DNA of 64,000 nucleotides from Roseibacterium beibuensis (GTDB lineage: Bacteria; Pseudomonadota; Alphaproteobacteria; Rhodobacterales; Rhodobacteraceae), in contig NZ_BAABHW010000006.1 of the NCBI RefSeq assembly GCF_039542305.1, positions 124,001 through 188,000 on the forward strand, given 5' to 3'. Below the pieces are notes generated by a model that was not told the DNA's origin, did not search any database, and was given only the letters and a program-made list of their open reading frames with translations. The translations under genes and the position numbers were made by a program. The stretch's first letter is position 1, and each line of letters opens with the position of its first letter. Positions 9,287-18,257 of this stretch are shown here, one piece after another.

Positions 9287-10117
9287 TTATTTCACCGCGC
9301 CGAAGGTCAGGCCGCGGACGAGTTGTTTCTGGCTGAACCAGCCAAGGATGAGGATCGGCGCGATGGCCATGGTCGAAGCCGCGCTGAGCTTGGCGAAGAA
9401 CAGGCCCTCGGGGCTGGAATAGCTGGCGATGAAGGCCGTCAGCGGGGCCGCGTCGACCGCCGTGAGGTTGAGGGTCCAGAACGCCTCGTTCCAGGCGAGG
9501 ATGAAATTCAGCAGGAGGGTCGAGGCGATGCCGGGCACGGCCATCGGCGTCAGGATATAGAGAAGCTCTTCCTTCAGGCCCGCGCCGTCCATCCGCGCGG
9601 CCTCCAGGATCTCGCCGGGGATCTCGCGGAAGTAGGTATAAAGCATCCAGACGATGATCGGCAGGTTGATGAGCATCAGGATCACCACCAGCGCCGCGCG
9701 GCTGTCGAGAACGCCCAACTCGATGCAGAGCAGGTAGATCGGGTAGAGCACCCCCACCGCCGGCAACATCTTGGTCGAGAGCATCCAAAGCAGGATGTCC
9801 TTGGTCCGCTTCGACGGGACGAAGGCCATGGACCAAGCCGCCGGAACCGCGACAAGGATGCCCAACAGGGTCGAGCCGCCCGCGATGATGATCGAATTCC
9901 ACAGGAACCGCATGTAGTTCGAGCGTTCCTGCACGACCGCGTAATTCTCCAGCGTCCAGTCGAAGAACAGGAAGACGGGCGGGTTCGCGACGGCCTCCCC
10001 TTCGGTCTTGAACGAGGTCAGGATCGTCCAGAGGATCGGGAAGAAGATCAGAAGGCCGATCGCCCAGGCGATGGTCGTGTTGATGGCCTTGCGTTGAGTG
10101 GTAACGGCGCGTGCCAT
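9287..10117 (-). CDS. smoG: Polyol ABC transporter permease (second subunit)
   Basis: A 276-residue inner-membrane permease with six hydrophobic segments. The conserved EAA loop that docks with the ATPase reads EAARMDGAGLKEELLYILTP (about residues 187-206). The sequence type is the MalG-like half of a sugar importer. It starts 13 bases after smoF ends with an AGGAGG site before the ATG. Together with SmoF it forms the channel for sorbitol/mannitol. Confidence 0.95.
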   Translation of the reverse strand: MARAVTTQRKAINTTIAWAIGLLIFFPILWTILTSFKTEGEAVANPPVFLFFDWTLENYAVVQERSNYMRFLWNSIIIAGGSTLLGILVAVPAAWSMAFVPSKRTKDILLWMLSTKMLPAVGVLYPIYLLCIELGVLDSRAALVVILMLINLPIIVWMLYTYFREIPGEILEAARMDGAGLKEELLYILTPMAVPGIASTLLLNFILAWNEAFWTLNLTAVDAAPLTAFIASYSSPEGLFFAKLSAASTMAIAPILILGWFSQKQLVRGLTFGAVK

Positions 10118-10130
10118 GGTCAGGTCCTCC

Positions 10131-10997
10131 TCAACGGTCCAAGTTCTTGCCGACGATGCGCATCAGGAAGAGCGCGACGATATTGGCGAGGATGATGGCG
10201 TAGACGCCGCCCGCGCTGCCCAGGCCGACATTCTGGCTTTCGAGAACGCGTTGGTAGATCAGGTAGGTCAGGGTCCGGGTGCCGAAGGCCCCGCCGGTGG
10301 TCACGAAAATCTCGGCGAAGATGGACAGAAGAAAGATCGTCTGGATCAGGATCACGATGGTGATCGCGCGGCTGAGATGCGGCAGCGTGATGAAACCGAA
10401 CCGCGCCAGCGGCCCCGCGCCGTCCATCTCGGCGGCCTCGAGCTGTTCGCTGTCGAGCGACTGGATCGCCGTCAGAAGGATAAGGGTGGCGAAGGGCAGC
10501 CATTGCCACGACACGATCATGATGATCGAGAAGGTTGGCACATCGCTGAGCCACACGACCGGGTCGGCGCCGAAGGCCCGCCAGAGATGCGCGAACAGGC
10601 CGTTGGTCGGGTCCATGAACATGTTCTTCCAGACCAACGCCGACACCGTGGGCATGACGAAGAAAGGCGCGATCACAAGGATGCGGACGACACCCTGCCC
10701 CCACATCGGCTGATCCAGCAGAAGCGCGAGGAGAATGCCGAACACGATGGAGACCAGCAGGACACCACCGACGATGACAAGGGTGGTCTGAACCGCGGGC
10801 CAGAACGAGCTGGAGCTGATGAAGCGGGTGTAGTTTTCGAACCAGACGAAACCCTGGTCGCCACCACGAAGCGGCAGGAAACGGCGGAACGAGAACCAGA
10901 GGGTCATCGACAGCGGCACGAGCATCCAGACCAGAAGCAGGAAGACCGCGGGGGTCATCATGATCCGTGCTGCGGTTCGGGAATGCTGGGTCGCCAT
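10131..10997 (-). CDS. smoF: Polyol ABC transporter permease (first subunit)
   Basis: A 288-residue MalF-like inner-membrane permease with about six membrane segments and the EAA loop LEAAEMDGAGPLARFGFITL (about residues 190-209). The ATG at 10997 (MATQHSRTAARIMMTP) was chosen because AGAGGA lies about eight bases upstream; an in-frame ATG 18 bases earlier has no ribosome site. The 127-base gap to smoE upstream holds a strong stem-loop, which fits lower expression of the permeases than of the binding protein. Confidence 0.95.
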   Translation of the reverse strand: MATQHSRTAARIMMTPAVFLLLVWMLVPLSMTLWFSFRRFLPLRGGDQGFVWFENYTRFISSSSFWPAVQTTLVIVGGVLLVSIVFGILLALLLDQPMWGQGVVRILVIAPFFVMPTVSALVWKNMFMDPTNGLFAHLWRAFGADPVVWLSDVPTFSIIMIVSWQWLPFATLILLTAIQSLDSEQLEAAEMDGAGPLARFGFITLPHLSRAITIVILIQTIFLLSIFAEIFVTTGGAFGTRTLTYLIYQRVLESQNVGLGSAGGVYAIILANIVALFLMRIVGKNLDR

Positions 10998-11076
10998 GAG
11001 ACAGATCCTCTGCATGCGGACGCAAGCGCCCGTGACAAGCCGGTACTAGCGGATTGTGCGGAAATCGGAGGGGGGT

Positions 11077-11103
11077 GGAAGGCGGCGGCGCGCGCCGCCT
11101 TCC
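11077..11103 (-). other. Intercistronic stem-loop between smoE and smoF
   Basis: GGAAGGCGGC (11077-11086) and GCCGCCTTCC (11094-11103) make a perfect 10-bp stem with a 7-base loop, 22 bases after the smoE stop codon. Such stems after binding-protein genes are known to protect the upstream mRNA end or to terminate part of the transcripts. There is no long U-run, so partial termination or mRNA stabilisation is more likely than full termination. Confidence 0.7.
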
Positions 11104-11124
11104 GATTTTCGGGCGAGCGTCGGC

Positions 11125-12441
11125 TTAGCGGTAGCCGGCCGCTTCCATCGCCTCGTTCGTGATGTCTTGCGCGCGCTCCAGCGCCTCTTCCACGGTCTGC
11201 TGACCGGCATAGGCGGCGGCGAATTCCTGGCTCACCTCGGTGGCGATGCCGGCGAATTCGGGGATCGCGACGAACTGGATACCGACATAGGGAACCGGGT
11301 CAACGGTCGGGTTGGTCGGATCAGCCGCAAGGATCGAGTCGAGCGTCATCTGTGCGAAGGGCACGTCCTGGTACTCGGGCGTTTCATAAAGCGAGGTGCG
11401 CGCACCCGGCGGCACGTTGGCCCAGCCTTCGTTCTCGGCAACCAGCGCGATGTATTCGCGCGAGGTGGCCCACTCGATGAATTGCAGAGCGGCGTCAGCC
11501 TGCTGCGTGCCGGCGGGGATCGCCAGTGCCCAGGCCCACAGCCAGTTCGAGCGACGCTCGACACCTTCGCTGTTCGGGGCCAGTGCGAAGCCGACGCTGT
11601 CCGCCACTTCCGATTCCTCGGGGTTGGTCACGAAGGATGCGGCCACGGTGGCGTCAATCCACATGCCGCACAGACCCTGCTGGAACAGCGACAGGTTCTC
11701 GTTGAAGCCGTTGTTCTCGTAGCCGTCGGGGCCGTAGTCGTTCATCAGGTTGACGTAGAAGTTCAGTGCCTCGGCCCATTCGGGCTGATCGAACTGGGCG
11801 TTCCAGTCTTCGTCGAACCAGCGCGCGCCGAAGGAATTGCCGGTCACGGTGATGAAGGCCCCGCCTTCGCCCCAGCCGGGCTTGCCGCGCAGGCAGACAC
11901 CGTTGACGCCATTTTCGGGATCATCCATCGCGGCGGCGGCTTCGCGGATGAACTGCCAGGTCGGCGCATCGGGCATTTCAAGGCCCGCGGCTTCCATCAG
12001 GTCGGTGCGATACATGATCATCGACGACTCGCCGTAGAACGGCGCGGCGTAAAGCGTACCGTCATGGCTGAGGCCGGCACGCATCGCGGGCAGCAGGTCG
12101 TCGACGTCATACTCGTCGGACAGGCCATCGAGCGGCACAAGCCACCCGTTCGCGCCCCAGATCGGCGTCTCGTACATGCCGATGGTCATGATGTCGAACT
12201 GGCCACCATTGGTGGTGATGTCGGTCGTCACGCGCTGACGCAGGACGTTTTCTTCCAGAGTGACCCATTCGACGGCGATGCCGGTCTGTTCGGTGAAGAG
12301 GTCGGTGTACCCCTGCATCCGGATCATGTCGCCGTTGTTGACGGTCGCGATGGTGATGGTGGTGTCCTGGGCCGTGGCGGCCGAGGCAATAGCGCAGAGT
12401 GCAGCAGCACCGGACGCGCGGAGCACGGTCTTGAGAGACAT
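11125..12441 (-). CDS. smoE: Polyol ABC transporter substrate-binding protein
   Basis: A 438-residue periplasmic binding protein. Residues 1-24 form a Sec signal peptide (MSLKTVLRASGAAALCAIAS, cleavage after ATA). The mature part is a family 1 sugar-binding protein with YAAPFYGESSMIMYRTDLME and WLWAWALAIPAGTQQADAA. It should capture sorbitol and mannitol for SmoFGK. The ATG at 12441 has GGAGGA five bases upstream; an upstream in-frame start 45 bases earlier would place arginine-rich residues before the signal and is unlikely. It is the first gene of the operon and sits just downstream of two LacI-type operators. Confidence 0.95.
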   Translation of the reverse strand: MSLKTVLRASGAAALCAIASAATAQDTTITIATVNNGDMIRMQGYTDLFTEQTGIAVEWVTLEENVLRQRVTTDITTNGGQFDIMTIGMYETPIWGANGWLVPLDGLSDEYDVDDLLPAMRAGLSHDGTLYAAPFYGESSMIMYRTDLMEAAGLEMPDAPTWQFIREAAAAMDDPENGVNGVCLRGKPGWGEGGAFITVTGNSFGARWFDEDWNAQFDQPEWAEALNFYVNLMNDYGPDGYENNGFNENLSLFQQGLCGMWIDATVAASFVTNPEESEVADSVGFALAPNSEGVERRSNWLWAWALAIPAGTQQADAALQFIEWATSREYIALVAENEGWANVPPGARTSLYETPEYQDVPFAQMTLDSILAADPTNPTVDPVPYVGIQFVAIPEFAGIATEVSQEFAAAYAGQQTVEEALERAQDITNEAMEAAGYR

Positions 12442-12488
12442 CCGTATCCTCCCTGGTTGGATGTGACGCCTGCACCCTGCTTTCAAAT

Positions 12489-12502
12489 CATACGCGGGTC
12501 AA
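12489..12502 (-). promoter_or_regulatory. LacI-type operator 1 upstream of smoE
   Basis: Read on the minus strand this is TTGACCCGCGTATG, a CG-centred imperfect palindrome like known LacI-family operators. Its centre lies 21 bp (two helical turns) from operator 2. A third copy lies before xylB, so the neighbouring LacI-family protein is the likely binder. Confidence 0.65.
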
Positions 12503-12509
12503 CAAAATT

Positions 12510-12523
12510 TTTACGCGCGTCAA
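12510..12523 (-). promoter_or_regulatory. LacI-type operator 2 upstream of smoE
   Basis: Minus strand TTGACGCGCGTAAA, CG-centred palindrome sharing 11 of 14 bases with operator 1 (TTGAC-n-CGCGTA core). It lies 14 bases after the regulator gene's stop codon, in the 95-base gap that must contain the smoE promoter. Confidence 0.7.
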
Positions 12524-12536
12524 TTTTAGGTCCGGA

Positions 12537-13568
12537 TCACGCCGACGCCCGCACGACCAGGTAAGGCTTGAACAGCGTTTCCGTGCGCTCGCGGAACCGG
12601 CCTCCATGCTCGATCATCTCGAACATGGTTTCGACGCTGCGCCCGGCTACCGCCTTGTAATCATGGGCCGCTGTGGTCAGCGCGGGGCAGGTGAACCGGG
12701 AAAACGGGTGGTCGTCATGCGAGGCCACGCGCAGGTCGCAATCGGGCCCGCGCCCGACACGCAGCTCGCGCTCATAGCAGGCCGACAGCACCCCGATCGC
12801 AAGGCGATCGTTGCTGCAAAGAATCGTGTTCGTCTTGAAGTCACCCGCCGCGATGGCGCTATGCGCACCGCGCCGGCCGATCTCTTCGAACCCCCATCCG
12901 TCGCCTTCGACGCTGACCACGACGGGCGATTCGCCGTGCCGCGCCATCGCCTCGAGATAGGCGATCCGGCGCTTGTTCGCGTTCGGGTTGGCAGGTGTGC
13001 GCATCTCGAAAAAGCAGGGCGGCTCCCCGCTGCGACACAGGTAATCGACGGTCTGATCCACGAAACTGGCATTGTCGGAACCGATGAACGCCTCTCCCAT
13101 GCCTTCGATATTGCTGTCGAACAGGACGGTCGGCACATCGCGGCAGAAGCGTTCGATCACGCCCTTGTCCGAGATCCGCCCCAAGGGCGCAAGCAACACG
13201 CCGGCAGGCTTCAGCGCACGGAGCGTGTCGAGGTTGTCATTCTCCTGGTCGGTCTGACCATGCGAACTCATCAGGATCGGCCGATACCCTGTGTCGATGC
13301 AGAGTTGTTCGATATTCCGGGCAATCTCGGCAAAGAACGGGTCAGCAAGGTAGGGCACCACGATCCCGATATTCTTGGTCAGGCGCCTGTTCTGGTTCAC
13401 CGCGTAGATGTTCGGACGAAAATCGTATTGCTCCAGCGCCTGCTCGATTCGCTTGCGGGTGGACGGGCGGACGCTGTCGGGATCATTGAAGTATTTCGAC
13501 ACGGTCGGCCGGGACAGGCCGCTGAGCGCCGCGAACTCCTCCATGTTCCTGATCTTCTGTTCGCCCAT
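12537..13568 (-). CDS. LacI-family regulator of the polyol locus
   Basis: A 343-residue regulator with a LacI HTH at residues 7-27 (EEFAALSGLSRPTVSKYFND) and a sugar-binding-like effector domain (NIGIVVPYLADPFFAEIARN). The ATG at 13568 has AGGAGGT five bases upstream; an in-frame ATG 72 bases earlier lacks one. The gene lies directly upstream of smoE in the same direction and is divergent from xylB. Three closely similar CG-centred palindromes, two before smoE and one before xylB, make it the presumed local repressor that is released by a polyol or ketose. In some relatives the smo locus uses other regulator types; which effector binds here cannot be told. Confidence 0.9.
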   Translation of the reverse strand: MGEQKIRNMEEFAALSGLSRPTVSKYFNDPDSVRPSTRKRIEQALEQYDFRPNIYAVNQNRRLTKNIGIVVPYLADPFFAEIARNIEQLCIDTGYRPILMSSHGQTDQENDNLDTLRALKPAGVLLAPLGRISDKGVIERFCRDVPTVLFDSNIEGMGEAFIGSDNASFVDQTVDYLCRSGEPPCFFEMRTPANPNANKRRIAYLEAMARHGESPVVVSVEGDGWGFEEIGRRGAHSAIAAGDFKTNTILCSNDRLAIGVLSACYERELRVGRGPDCDLRVASHDDHPFSRFTCPALTTAAHDYKAVAGRSVETMFEMIEHGGRFRERTETLFKPYLVVRASA

Positions 13569-13642
13569 GCGGACCTCCTGTGTCGTCGAAACGACGGTGC
13601 TCCGGAATACCCCTTGCGTCCCGAACCAGAATTCCCGCAAAC

Positions 13643-13656
13643 CTTACGCGAGTAAA
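13643..13656 (-). promoter_or_regulatory. LacI-type operator 3 upstream of xylB
   Basis: Minus strand TTTACTCGCGTAAG, a CG-centred palindrome matching the two sites before smoE (TTkACnCGCGTA). A second, overlapping dyad AGTAAA-GT-TTTACT covers 13651-13664. The site lies between the divergent regulator gene and xylB, so it may control both. Confidence 0.7.
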
Positions 13657-13730
13657 GTTTTACTTTACCATGGAAAGGTGCGGACCAAGCCCGAGACTGG
13701 CGAACCCGTCCGAATTTGGGAGGACACGAA

Positions 13731-15179
13731 ATGTATCTCGGTATCGATCTCGGGACGTCTGCGGTAAAGGTCTGCGCTTTGCAACCCGATGGCCGGGTCG
13801 CCGCAACGGCAACAACGGCCTTGTCCGTTTCCCACCCGTTCGACGGCGCCAGCGAGCAGAACTGCGCGGATTGGTGGGCCGCCACCTGCACAGCCGTTGG
13901 CAGCCTGTCCGCCGACCTGCGCGCGCAGGTGAAGGCCATCGGGCTATCCGGGCAGATGCACGGGGCGGTCCTGCTGGACAAGGACAAGCGCCCGGTGCGC
14001 CCGGTCATCCTCTGGAACGACGCCCGCGCGACCGAGGAATGCGCCGTGATGCTGGCCGCAGAGCCCGACGCGGGCGCGCTTTCTGGCGTGCTTCCGATGG
14101 CGGGCTTCACCGCGCCCAAGGTGCTCTGGCTCTCTCGCCACGACCCAAAGGTTCATGCCCGTATCGCGCATATCCTTCTTCCGAAGGACTATATCGGCCT
14201 GCGCCTGCATGGAGAGATGGTCACCGATCCGTCCGATGCGGCCGGCACATCCTGGTTCGACGAGGAGCGGCGCGCGTGGTCCGACCGCCTGTGCCAGATC
14301 AGCGCGACCGACCCATGCTGGCTGCCGGAGGTGAAACACGGCACCGAGATCGCGGGCCACCTGTTGCCGGACCCCGCCGCAGAGCTTGGCCTGCCTGTTG
14401 GCATTCCCGTCGCGGCAGGGGCAGGCGACGCCGCCGCGGGGGCGGTCGGAATCGGCGCTGTCGAGGCCGGGGACGGGTTCATCTCGCTCGGCACGTCGGG
14501 GCAGCTCTTCTTCACGACCCCCGACTATCGACCAAACCCCGAAAGCCGCATCCACGCCTATGCCCACACGATGCCGGGTTACTGGTTCCAGATGGCGGCC
14601 ATGCTGAACGGCGCGCGCCCGATGGCGTGGCTTGCGAACCTGTTGCAACGCCCGATCGAAACCCTGCTTGCCGAGGCCGAGGCCGCGCCGTCCGGCCCCC
14701 TCTTCCTGCCCTACCTGACCGGAGAGCGGACGCCCCATGGCGATACGGACATCCGCGGCGGCTTCGCAGGCCTGGGCGAAACCACGTCGCAAGGCAGCCT
14801 GATGCGCGCCGTGGTCGAAGCCGTCGCCTTTACCTTCGCCGACGCCATTGCCGCGCTGTCCGACTCCGGACAAGCGCCCGAGGCGTTGCTGGCCATCGGT
14901 GGCGGCACCAGAAGCGATTTCCTCATGCAGACCATCGCCGATGTCACGGGCTGCCGACTTGGGCGCAGCGAAGGGGCGGACCTTGGCCCTGCGTTGGGGG
15001 CTGCACGGCTTGCTTGCGTAGCCTCGGGCGGCGGTACGGTTGCCGAGGTCATGACCAAACCGGATGTGCGGAATTGGTTCGAGCCTTCGAGCGATCACGG
15101 CGACGCTTTGAAACCGCGCCTCGCGGCCTTCCGTGCGCTCTACCCCGCCCTCAAGGGCGTGCAGGCCAAGATGCACTGA
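13731..15179 (+). CDS. xylB: Xylulokinase (FGGY family)
   Basis: A 482-residue ATP-dependent sugar kinase that phosphorylates D-xylulose to xylulose 5-phosphate. The N-terminal phosphate loop is MYLGIDLGTSAVKV (1-14). GLSGQMHGAVLLD follows, and the catalytic Asp lies in AGAGDAAAGAVG near residue 232. The adenosine loop is ALLAIGGGTRSDFLMQ. The ATG at 13731 has GGGAGGA six bases upstream. Arabitol or xylitol oxidised by the neighbouring polyol dehydrogenases would give xylulose; in Pseudomonas a xylulokinase also accompanies the mannitol locus. It is transcribed divergently from the lacI-type gene and has its own matching operator. Confidence 0.93.
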   Translation: MYLGIDLGTSAVKVCALQPDGRVAATATTALSVSHPFDGASEQNCADWWAATCTAVGSLSADLRAQVKAIGLSGQMHGAVLLDKDKRPVRPVILWNDARATEECAVMLAAEPDAGALSGVLPMAGFTAPKVLWLSRHDPKVHARIAHILLPKDYIGLRLHGEMVTDPSDAAGTSWFDEERRAWSDRLCQISATDPCWLPEVKHGTEIAGHLLPDPAAELGLPVGIPVAAGAGDAAAGAVGIGAVEAGDGFISLGTSGQLFFTTPDYRPNPESRIHAYAHTMPGYWFQMAAMLNGARPMAWLANLLQRPIETLLAEAEAAPSGPLFLPYLTGERTPHGDTDIRGGFAGLGETTSQGSLMRAVVEAVAFTFADAIAALSDSGQAPEALLAIGGGTRSDFLMQTIADVTGCRLGRSEGADLGPALGAARLACVASGGGTVAEVMTKPDVRNWFEPSSDHGDALKPRLAAFRALYPALKGVQAKMH

Positions 15180-15220
15180 TCTGCATCGCAGCGCCGGCGA
15201 AGGACGGCCCGCTAGCCCAA

Positions 15221-16102
15221 TCAAATGATATCGTCGAACCGGTCGGGCAAGCTGACCACCATGATCCTGTTTTCCCAAGGATTCTCGATATCGTGCCCGT
15301 AGATCGCGTTGTAGGTCTTTAGATCGCGGGGGCGGGTTGCGCCGCGATCGCCGCGCTTTCCGATCTCGGTGTAAACCTTGTCGGCAACATCGTCATAGGG
15401 AACGATATCCCGGCACGCTGCGACATTGCGGGTGAGACTCAAGCGACCCGACGTGTGGTTGGTAAAGGTGACGCCCACCTGCTCGGATGTCCGAACTCCG
15501 ACCTTCATCTCCAGATGACGCAGAGAGGCGTTGGCCATGTGCAGCATCAGAAGGTCGTGCGACAGCGCCACCGGCTTTCCGACTGCCACATGTCCGCCGA
15601 TCGTCAATTCGGTTGGCCCGCTCACGATGTTCGGTTTGACATAGAGCTTGCTGATCGCCCCGACGGAGCGCTGCGCCATCAACGGTTTCGAGGGGTCCAG
15701 CGGCGTCTCACCCGGAACTTCGACGACCTCGATGCCCTTGGTATATCGATAGCCGACATCGGCGGCATCCTGGATGGCTTCGTGAAAGCTGCGTCCACTC
15801 TGTGGGTCAACGCAGACGATTTCATCGCAATCCCCGCGCACGAAAAAATCGTACTGACCCTGCAATGCCGTCAGGAGATCCCAATGCGCCTTGATGAAGC
15901 GTTCATTGTCAGCAATGCGGTGGCCAGACCGGCCCTCCATGAGGCTGACGTTCACACCGCTGAGATCAACCTCGGTCTGCCAATCGTCGCCATCGAGCAT
16001 GACGTACAGGTTTTCGCGGCCAAGCAGCCGACCGTAATATCGCACCCAGATATCGAGGAAGAAGTCATCTTTCCTGACATGGGTAACCGCAGCAACCCGC
16101 AA
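15221..16102 (-). CDS. Glycosyltransferase-like protein of unknown acceptor
   Basis: A 293-residue protein. It opens MRVAAVTHVRKDDFFLDIWV and has a DxD-like element in FFVRGDCDEIVCVD near residues 85-98, as in GT-A fold glycosyltransferases of the group often labelled Glyco_tranf_2_4. The start is a TTG at 16102 with GAGGAA six bases upstream; no ATG fits. There is no signal peptide or membrane segment, so it is probably cytoplasmic. It is transcribed in the same direction as the larger glycosyltransferase-methyltransferase gene upstream, 173 bases away. The sugar donor and acceptor are unknown. Family assignment rests on the motif and overall style, not on a search. Confidence 0.65.
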   Translation of the reverse strand: MRVAAVTHVRKDDFFLDIWVRYYGRLLGRENLYVMLDGDDWQTEVDLSGVNVSLMEGRSGHRIADNERFIKAHWDLLTALQGQYDFFVRGDCDEIVCVDPQSGRSFHEAIQDAADVGYRYTKGIEVVEVPGETPLDPSKPLMAQRSVGAISKLYVKPNIVSGPTELTIGGHVAVGKPVALSHDLLMLHMANASLRHLEMKVGVRTSEQVGVTFTNHTSGRLSLTRNVAACRDIVPYDDVADKVYTEIGKRGDRGATRPRDLKTYNAIYGHDIENPWENRIMVVSLPDRFDDII

Positions 16103-16275
16103 TGCTTTTCCTCGCTTTTCTGCCCGACAAATTGACGCTCACACACAAGGGGCTTGGACGCAAGCAGAGCTTCAGCGAGGGGGGGCATCACGCCGTTCAA
16201 TCGCCCCGCCTGGATAGCCTCCTGACACGGCGTGGCACCCGTCGCACCGGTGGCATGACGTGGGCCTCTTGGCGG

Positions 16276-17970
16276 TCACTGCGGATCGGCATAGGCCGAC
16301 AGGATTTGAGTTAGATCCTGGGGAGGGATTGCCATCGGCTCTAGGTCGAAGCGCGCCATGCGGCCCGCGATGTGCGACGGTTGCGCATATTTCTCGATCC
16401 AATGGTAGTAGGGCCTGCCGGTATAATCATCGAACAAAAGCGTGACGGGTTTTCGTGTCCGAAAGAGCGTTGTGAGGAAGCAGGCAGCTCGGAAACGTCC
16501 GTCCACAAGCACAATGTCAGGTTGCTTGAACTGGATCAGATCCCAGACGCTGGCGGGGTACCGGGCATATTGTGCATAGCCTTCGCAACCTGCGGGTTTG
16601 CCCCACGCTTTCGTGCGCCCGATGTCGACATACTGGACCGTGAAGTCGGCATGTGGATGTGCCGCTTGCAGGCTGTCGTAAATCGCAAGCGCCCAGGCGC
16701 GGTCGGACTCGACCGTGAAGAGCGTCTTGGCATCGCCTTCGAGCGCCACGAAACTCGACCCGCCGCTGCCATATTCCAGGATCGTGTCGGCTTTCGCGTA
16801 TTCCGCGCGCAAAAGCGCGGCTTCCTCGTCTGGCAAGGTCAACGGGAAATGCCGCGGCTCGACACGGGCCGGGCGGGTTGCCCTACAGGCGTCAAGGACA
16901 TGCGCCGGGATGTCCGCAAGGCGGGCATCGAGACGCGTCCGAGCCTCGGCTTCGGCCTCGGTCACGCCTGGCAGGGACCGAAGATACGTCAACTGATCCC
17001 GCGTCGCATCGGCAAGGCGCAGGATCCGGCGGTCCTGCGTCGCGGCGTAATTCTGTGCACGATAGAGGCCGCTGGCATTCTGATCGAGGCTCTGTGCCGT
17101 TTGGCCGGCCTCCGCCCCATGCGCGAGGTTGTGTTTCAGGACGAAATGCTCGGGCGTTCGCACGGCGTAGCAATTGATCTGAGCCAGGGCATAGCCGTGT
17201 TCGTCAGGTTGAACCTGTCTGGTTCGGCTGAAATCCTCGCCGCTGATCCACCGCCGATGCGCGCGGTGACGCAGGTCAAGCGCATTACCGCTCGCCATCA
17301 CGAATGAAAGGTCGGACGCATCCATGCCCGCGCGAATCTTGGGGCGGTGCGTCCCGTGCAGGAAGAAGCCTTCGATCTTGTCCGAGCAACGAAAGAGCGT
17401 TTTCGCTTCCAGGTTGCTGCCATCATCAGCGGCGGCAGCGTCGGTAAAATCCTCGGAAACCAGGTGCCCGGGAAAACGGTCGTTGCCGCCGTCGCCCATC
17501 ATGCGGCGGGGAACCAGCATACCGTCACGATCCGCAAGCGCATCGATCAGGGCGTCCAGCGTGCCGTTGCCTTTGGAGATCACCAGGAACTCATCCACAT
17601 CCAGCCACATCGCCCAATCGGCACCGTTGAGTATGGCCGATTCATTCGCGAGGCGCGCCGCATCGGCCAGCCGCTCGACGCCGGGCGCGGGTGCGTGCTC
17701 GACATGCTCGATGATATCGTTCGCAGCCAATGCGTTGAGCAGGTCCGTGGAGCCATCATCGCTTTCGCTGGAGAACACGACAAGTCGATTGAACCCAAGC
17801 GCACGATGATAGGCGACCCATTCCAGGAGGAATGGCGCCTCGTTTTTCACCGAGACTATCAGCAAACGAGTCGCGTGCGTCTTGTCCGCCGCCGAAGGCG
17901 TCGCGTCGTCCGCCGGGCCTTTCATCGTCTTTTTCTTGCTCTGGGGCTTGGATTTGGAACGGCGCTGCAT
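16276..17970 (-). CDS. Two-domain protein: glycosyltransferase-like N-half, methyltransferase-like C-half
   Basis: A 564-residue protein. After a lysine-rich start, residues 35-260 resemble family 92/Glyco_tranf_2_4 glycosyltransferases: LLIVSVKNEAPFLLEWVAYH, then FSSESDDGSTDLL, and the metal motif MWLDVDEFLVI at 121-131. Residues 378-560 look like a Rossmann class I methyltransferase, with ILEYGSGGSSFVAL (397-410) as the SAM loop and an acidic residue in FTVESDRAWA. A VLVDGRFRAACF segment follows, as in FkbM-like or related enzymes. The ATG at 17970 has GGAAG just upstream; a TTG four codons earlier has none. It may transfer a sugar and then methylate it or a related glycan, but no substrate is shown. 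Confidence 0.7.
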   Translation of the reverse strand: MQRRSKSKPQSKKKTMKGPADDATPSAADKTHATRLLIVSVKNEAPFLLEWVAYHRALGFNRLVVFSSESDDGSTDLLNALAANDIIEHVEHAPAPGVERLADAARLANESAILNGADWAMWLDVDEFLVISKGNGTLDALIDALADRDGMLVPRRMMGDGGNDRFPGHLVSEDFTDAAAADDGSNLEAKTLFRCSDKIEGFFLHGTHRPKIRAGMDASDLSFVMASGNALDLRHRAHRRWISGEDFSRTRQVQPDEHGYALAQINCYAVRTPEHFVLKHNLAHGAEAGQTAQSLDQNASGLYRAQNYAATQDRRILRLADATRDQLTYLRSLPGVTEAEAEARTRLDARLADIPAHVLDACRATRPARVEPRHFPLTLPDEEAALLRAEYAKADTILEYGSGGSSFVALEGDAKTLFTVESDRAWALAIYDSLQAAHPHADFTVQYVDIGRTKAWGKPAGCEGYAQYARYPASVWDLIQFKQPDIVLVDGRFRAACFLTTLFRTRKPVTLLFDDYTGRPYYHWIEKYAQPSHIAGRMARFDLEPMAIPPQDLTQILSAYADPQ

Positions 17971-18257
17971 CGTTGCTTCCAAGTTTGAATCAGCCTGCCA
18001 AACAAGGGGGCTGATCGTGATTCCCTAGCTTGGTTGTGGCACAAGTCGGTTGAAGGAGCCACCGAAGCCATGAAGCCTCGGAGCCTGAGGCCATCAAGCG
18101 TTGGGCCGGCACGAAATGCAAGACCATAGGCCTTCGCTTTCCAAGGGAGGGAGACCGATGCAGCTTCCTTGGACACATGACCTGATCGACAAACCGAGCC
18201 GTCGGAATCGCGTCTGATCTGCATGGCGTCAGCACGCGTTGGATCTAGGGTTGGAAA
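17971..18257. other. Non-coding stretch between glycosyltransferase gene and tRNA-Lys
   Basis: About 290 bases with no credible gene, repeat or RNA that I can recognise. It should contain the promoter of the minus-strand glycosyltransferase genes, but no clear promoter boxes stand out. Confidence 0.4.

Noticed and set aside
15180..15220. Terminator between xylB and the convergent glycosyltransferase
   Set aside because: No stem followed by a T-run was found in this short gap.
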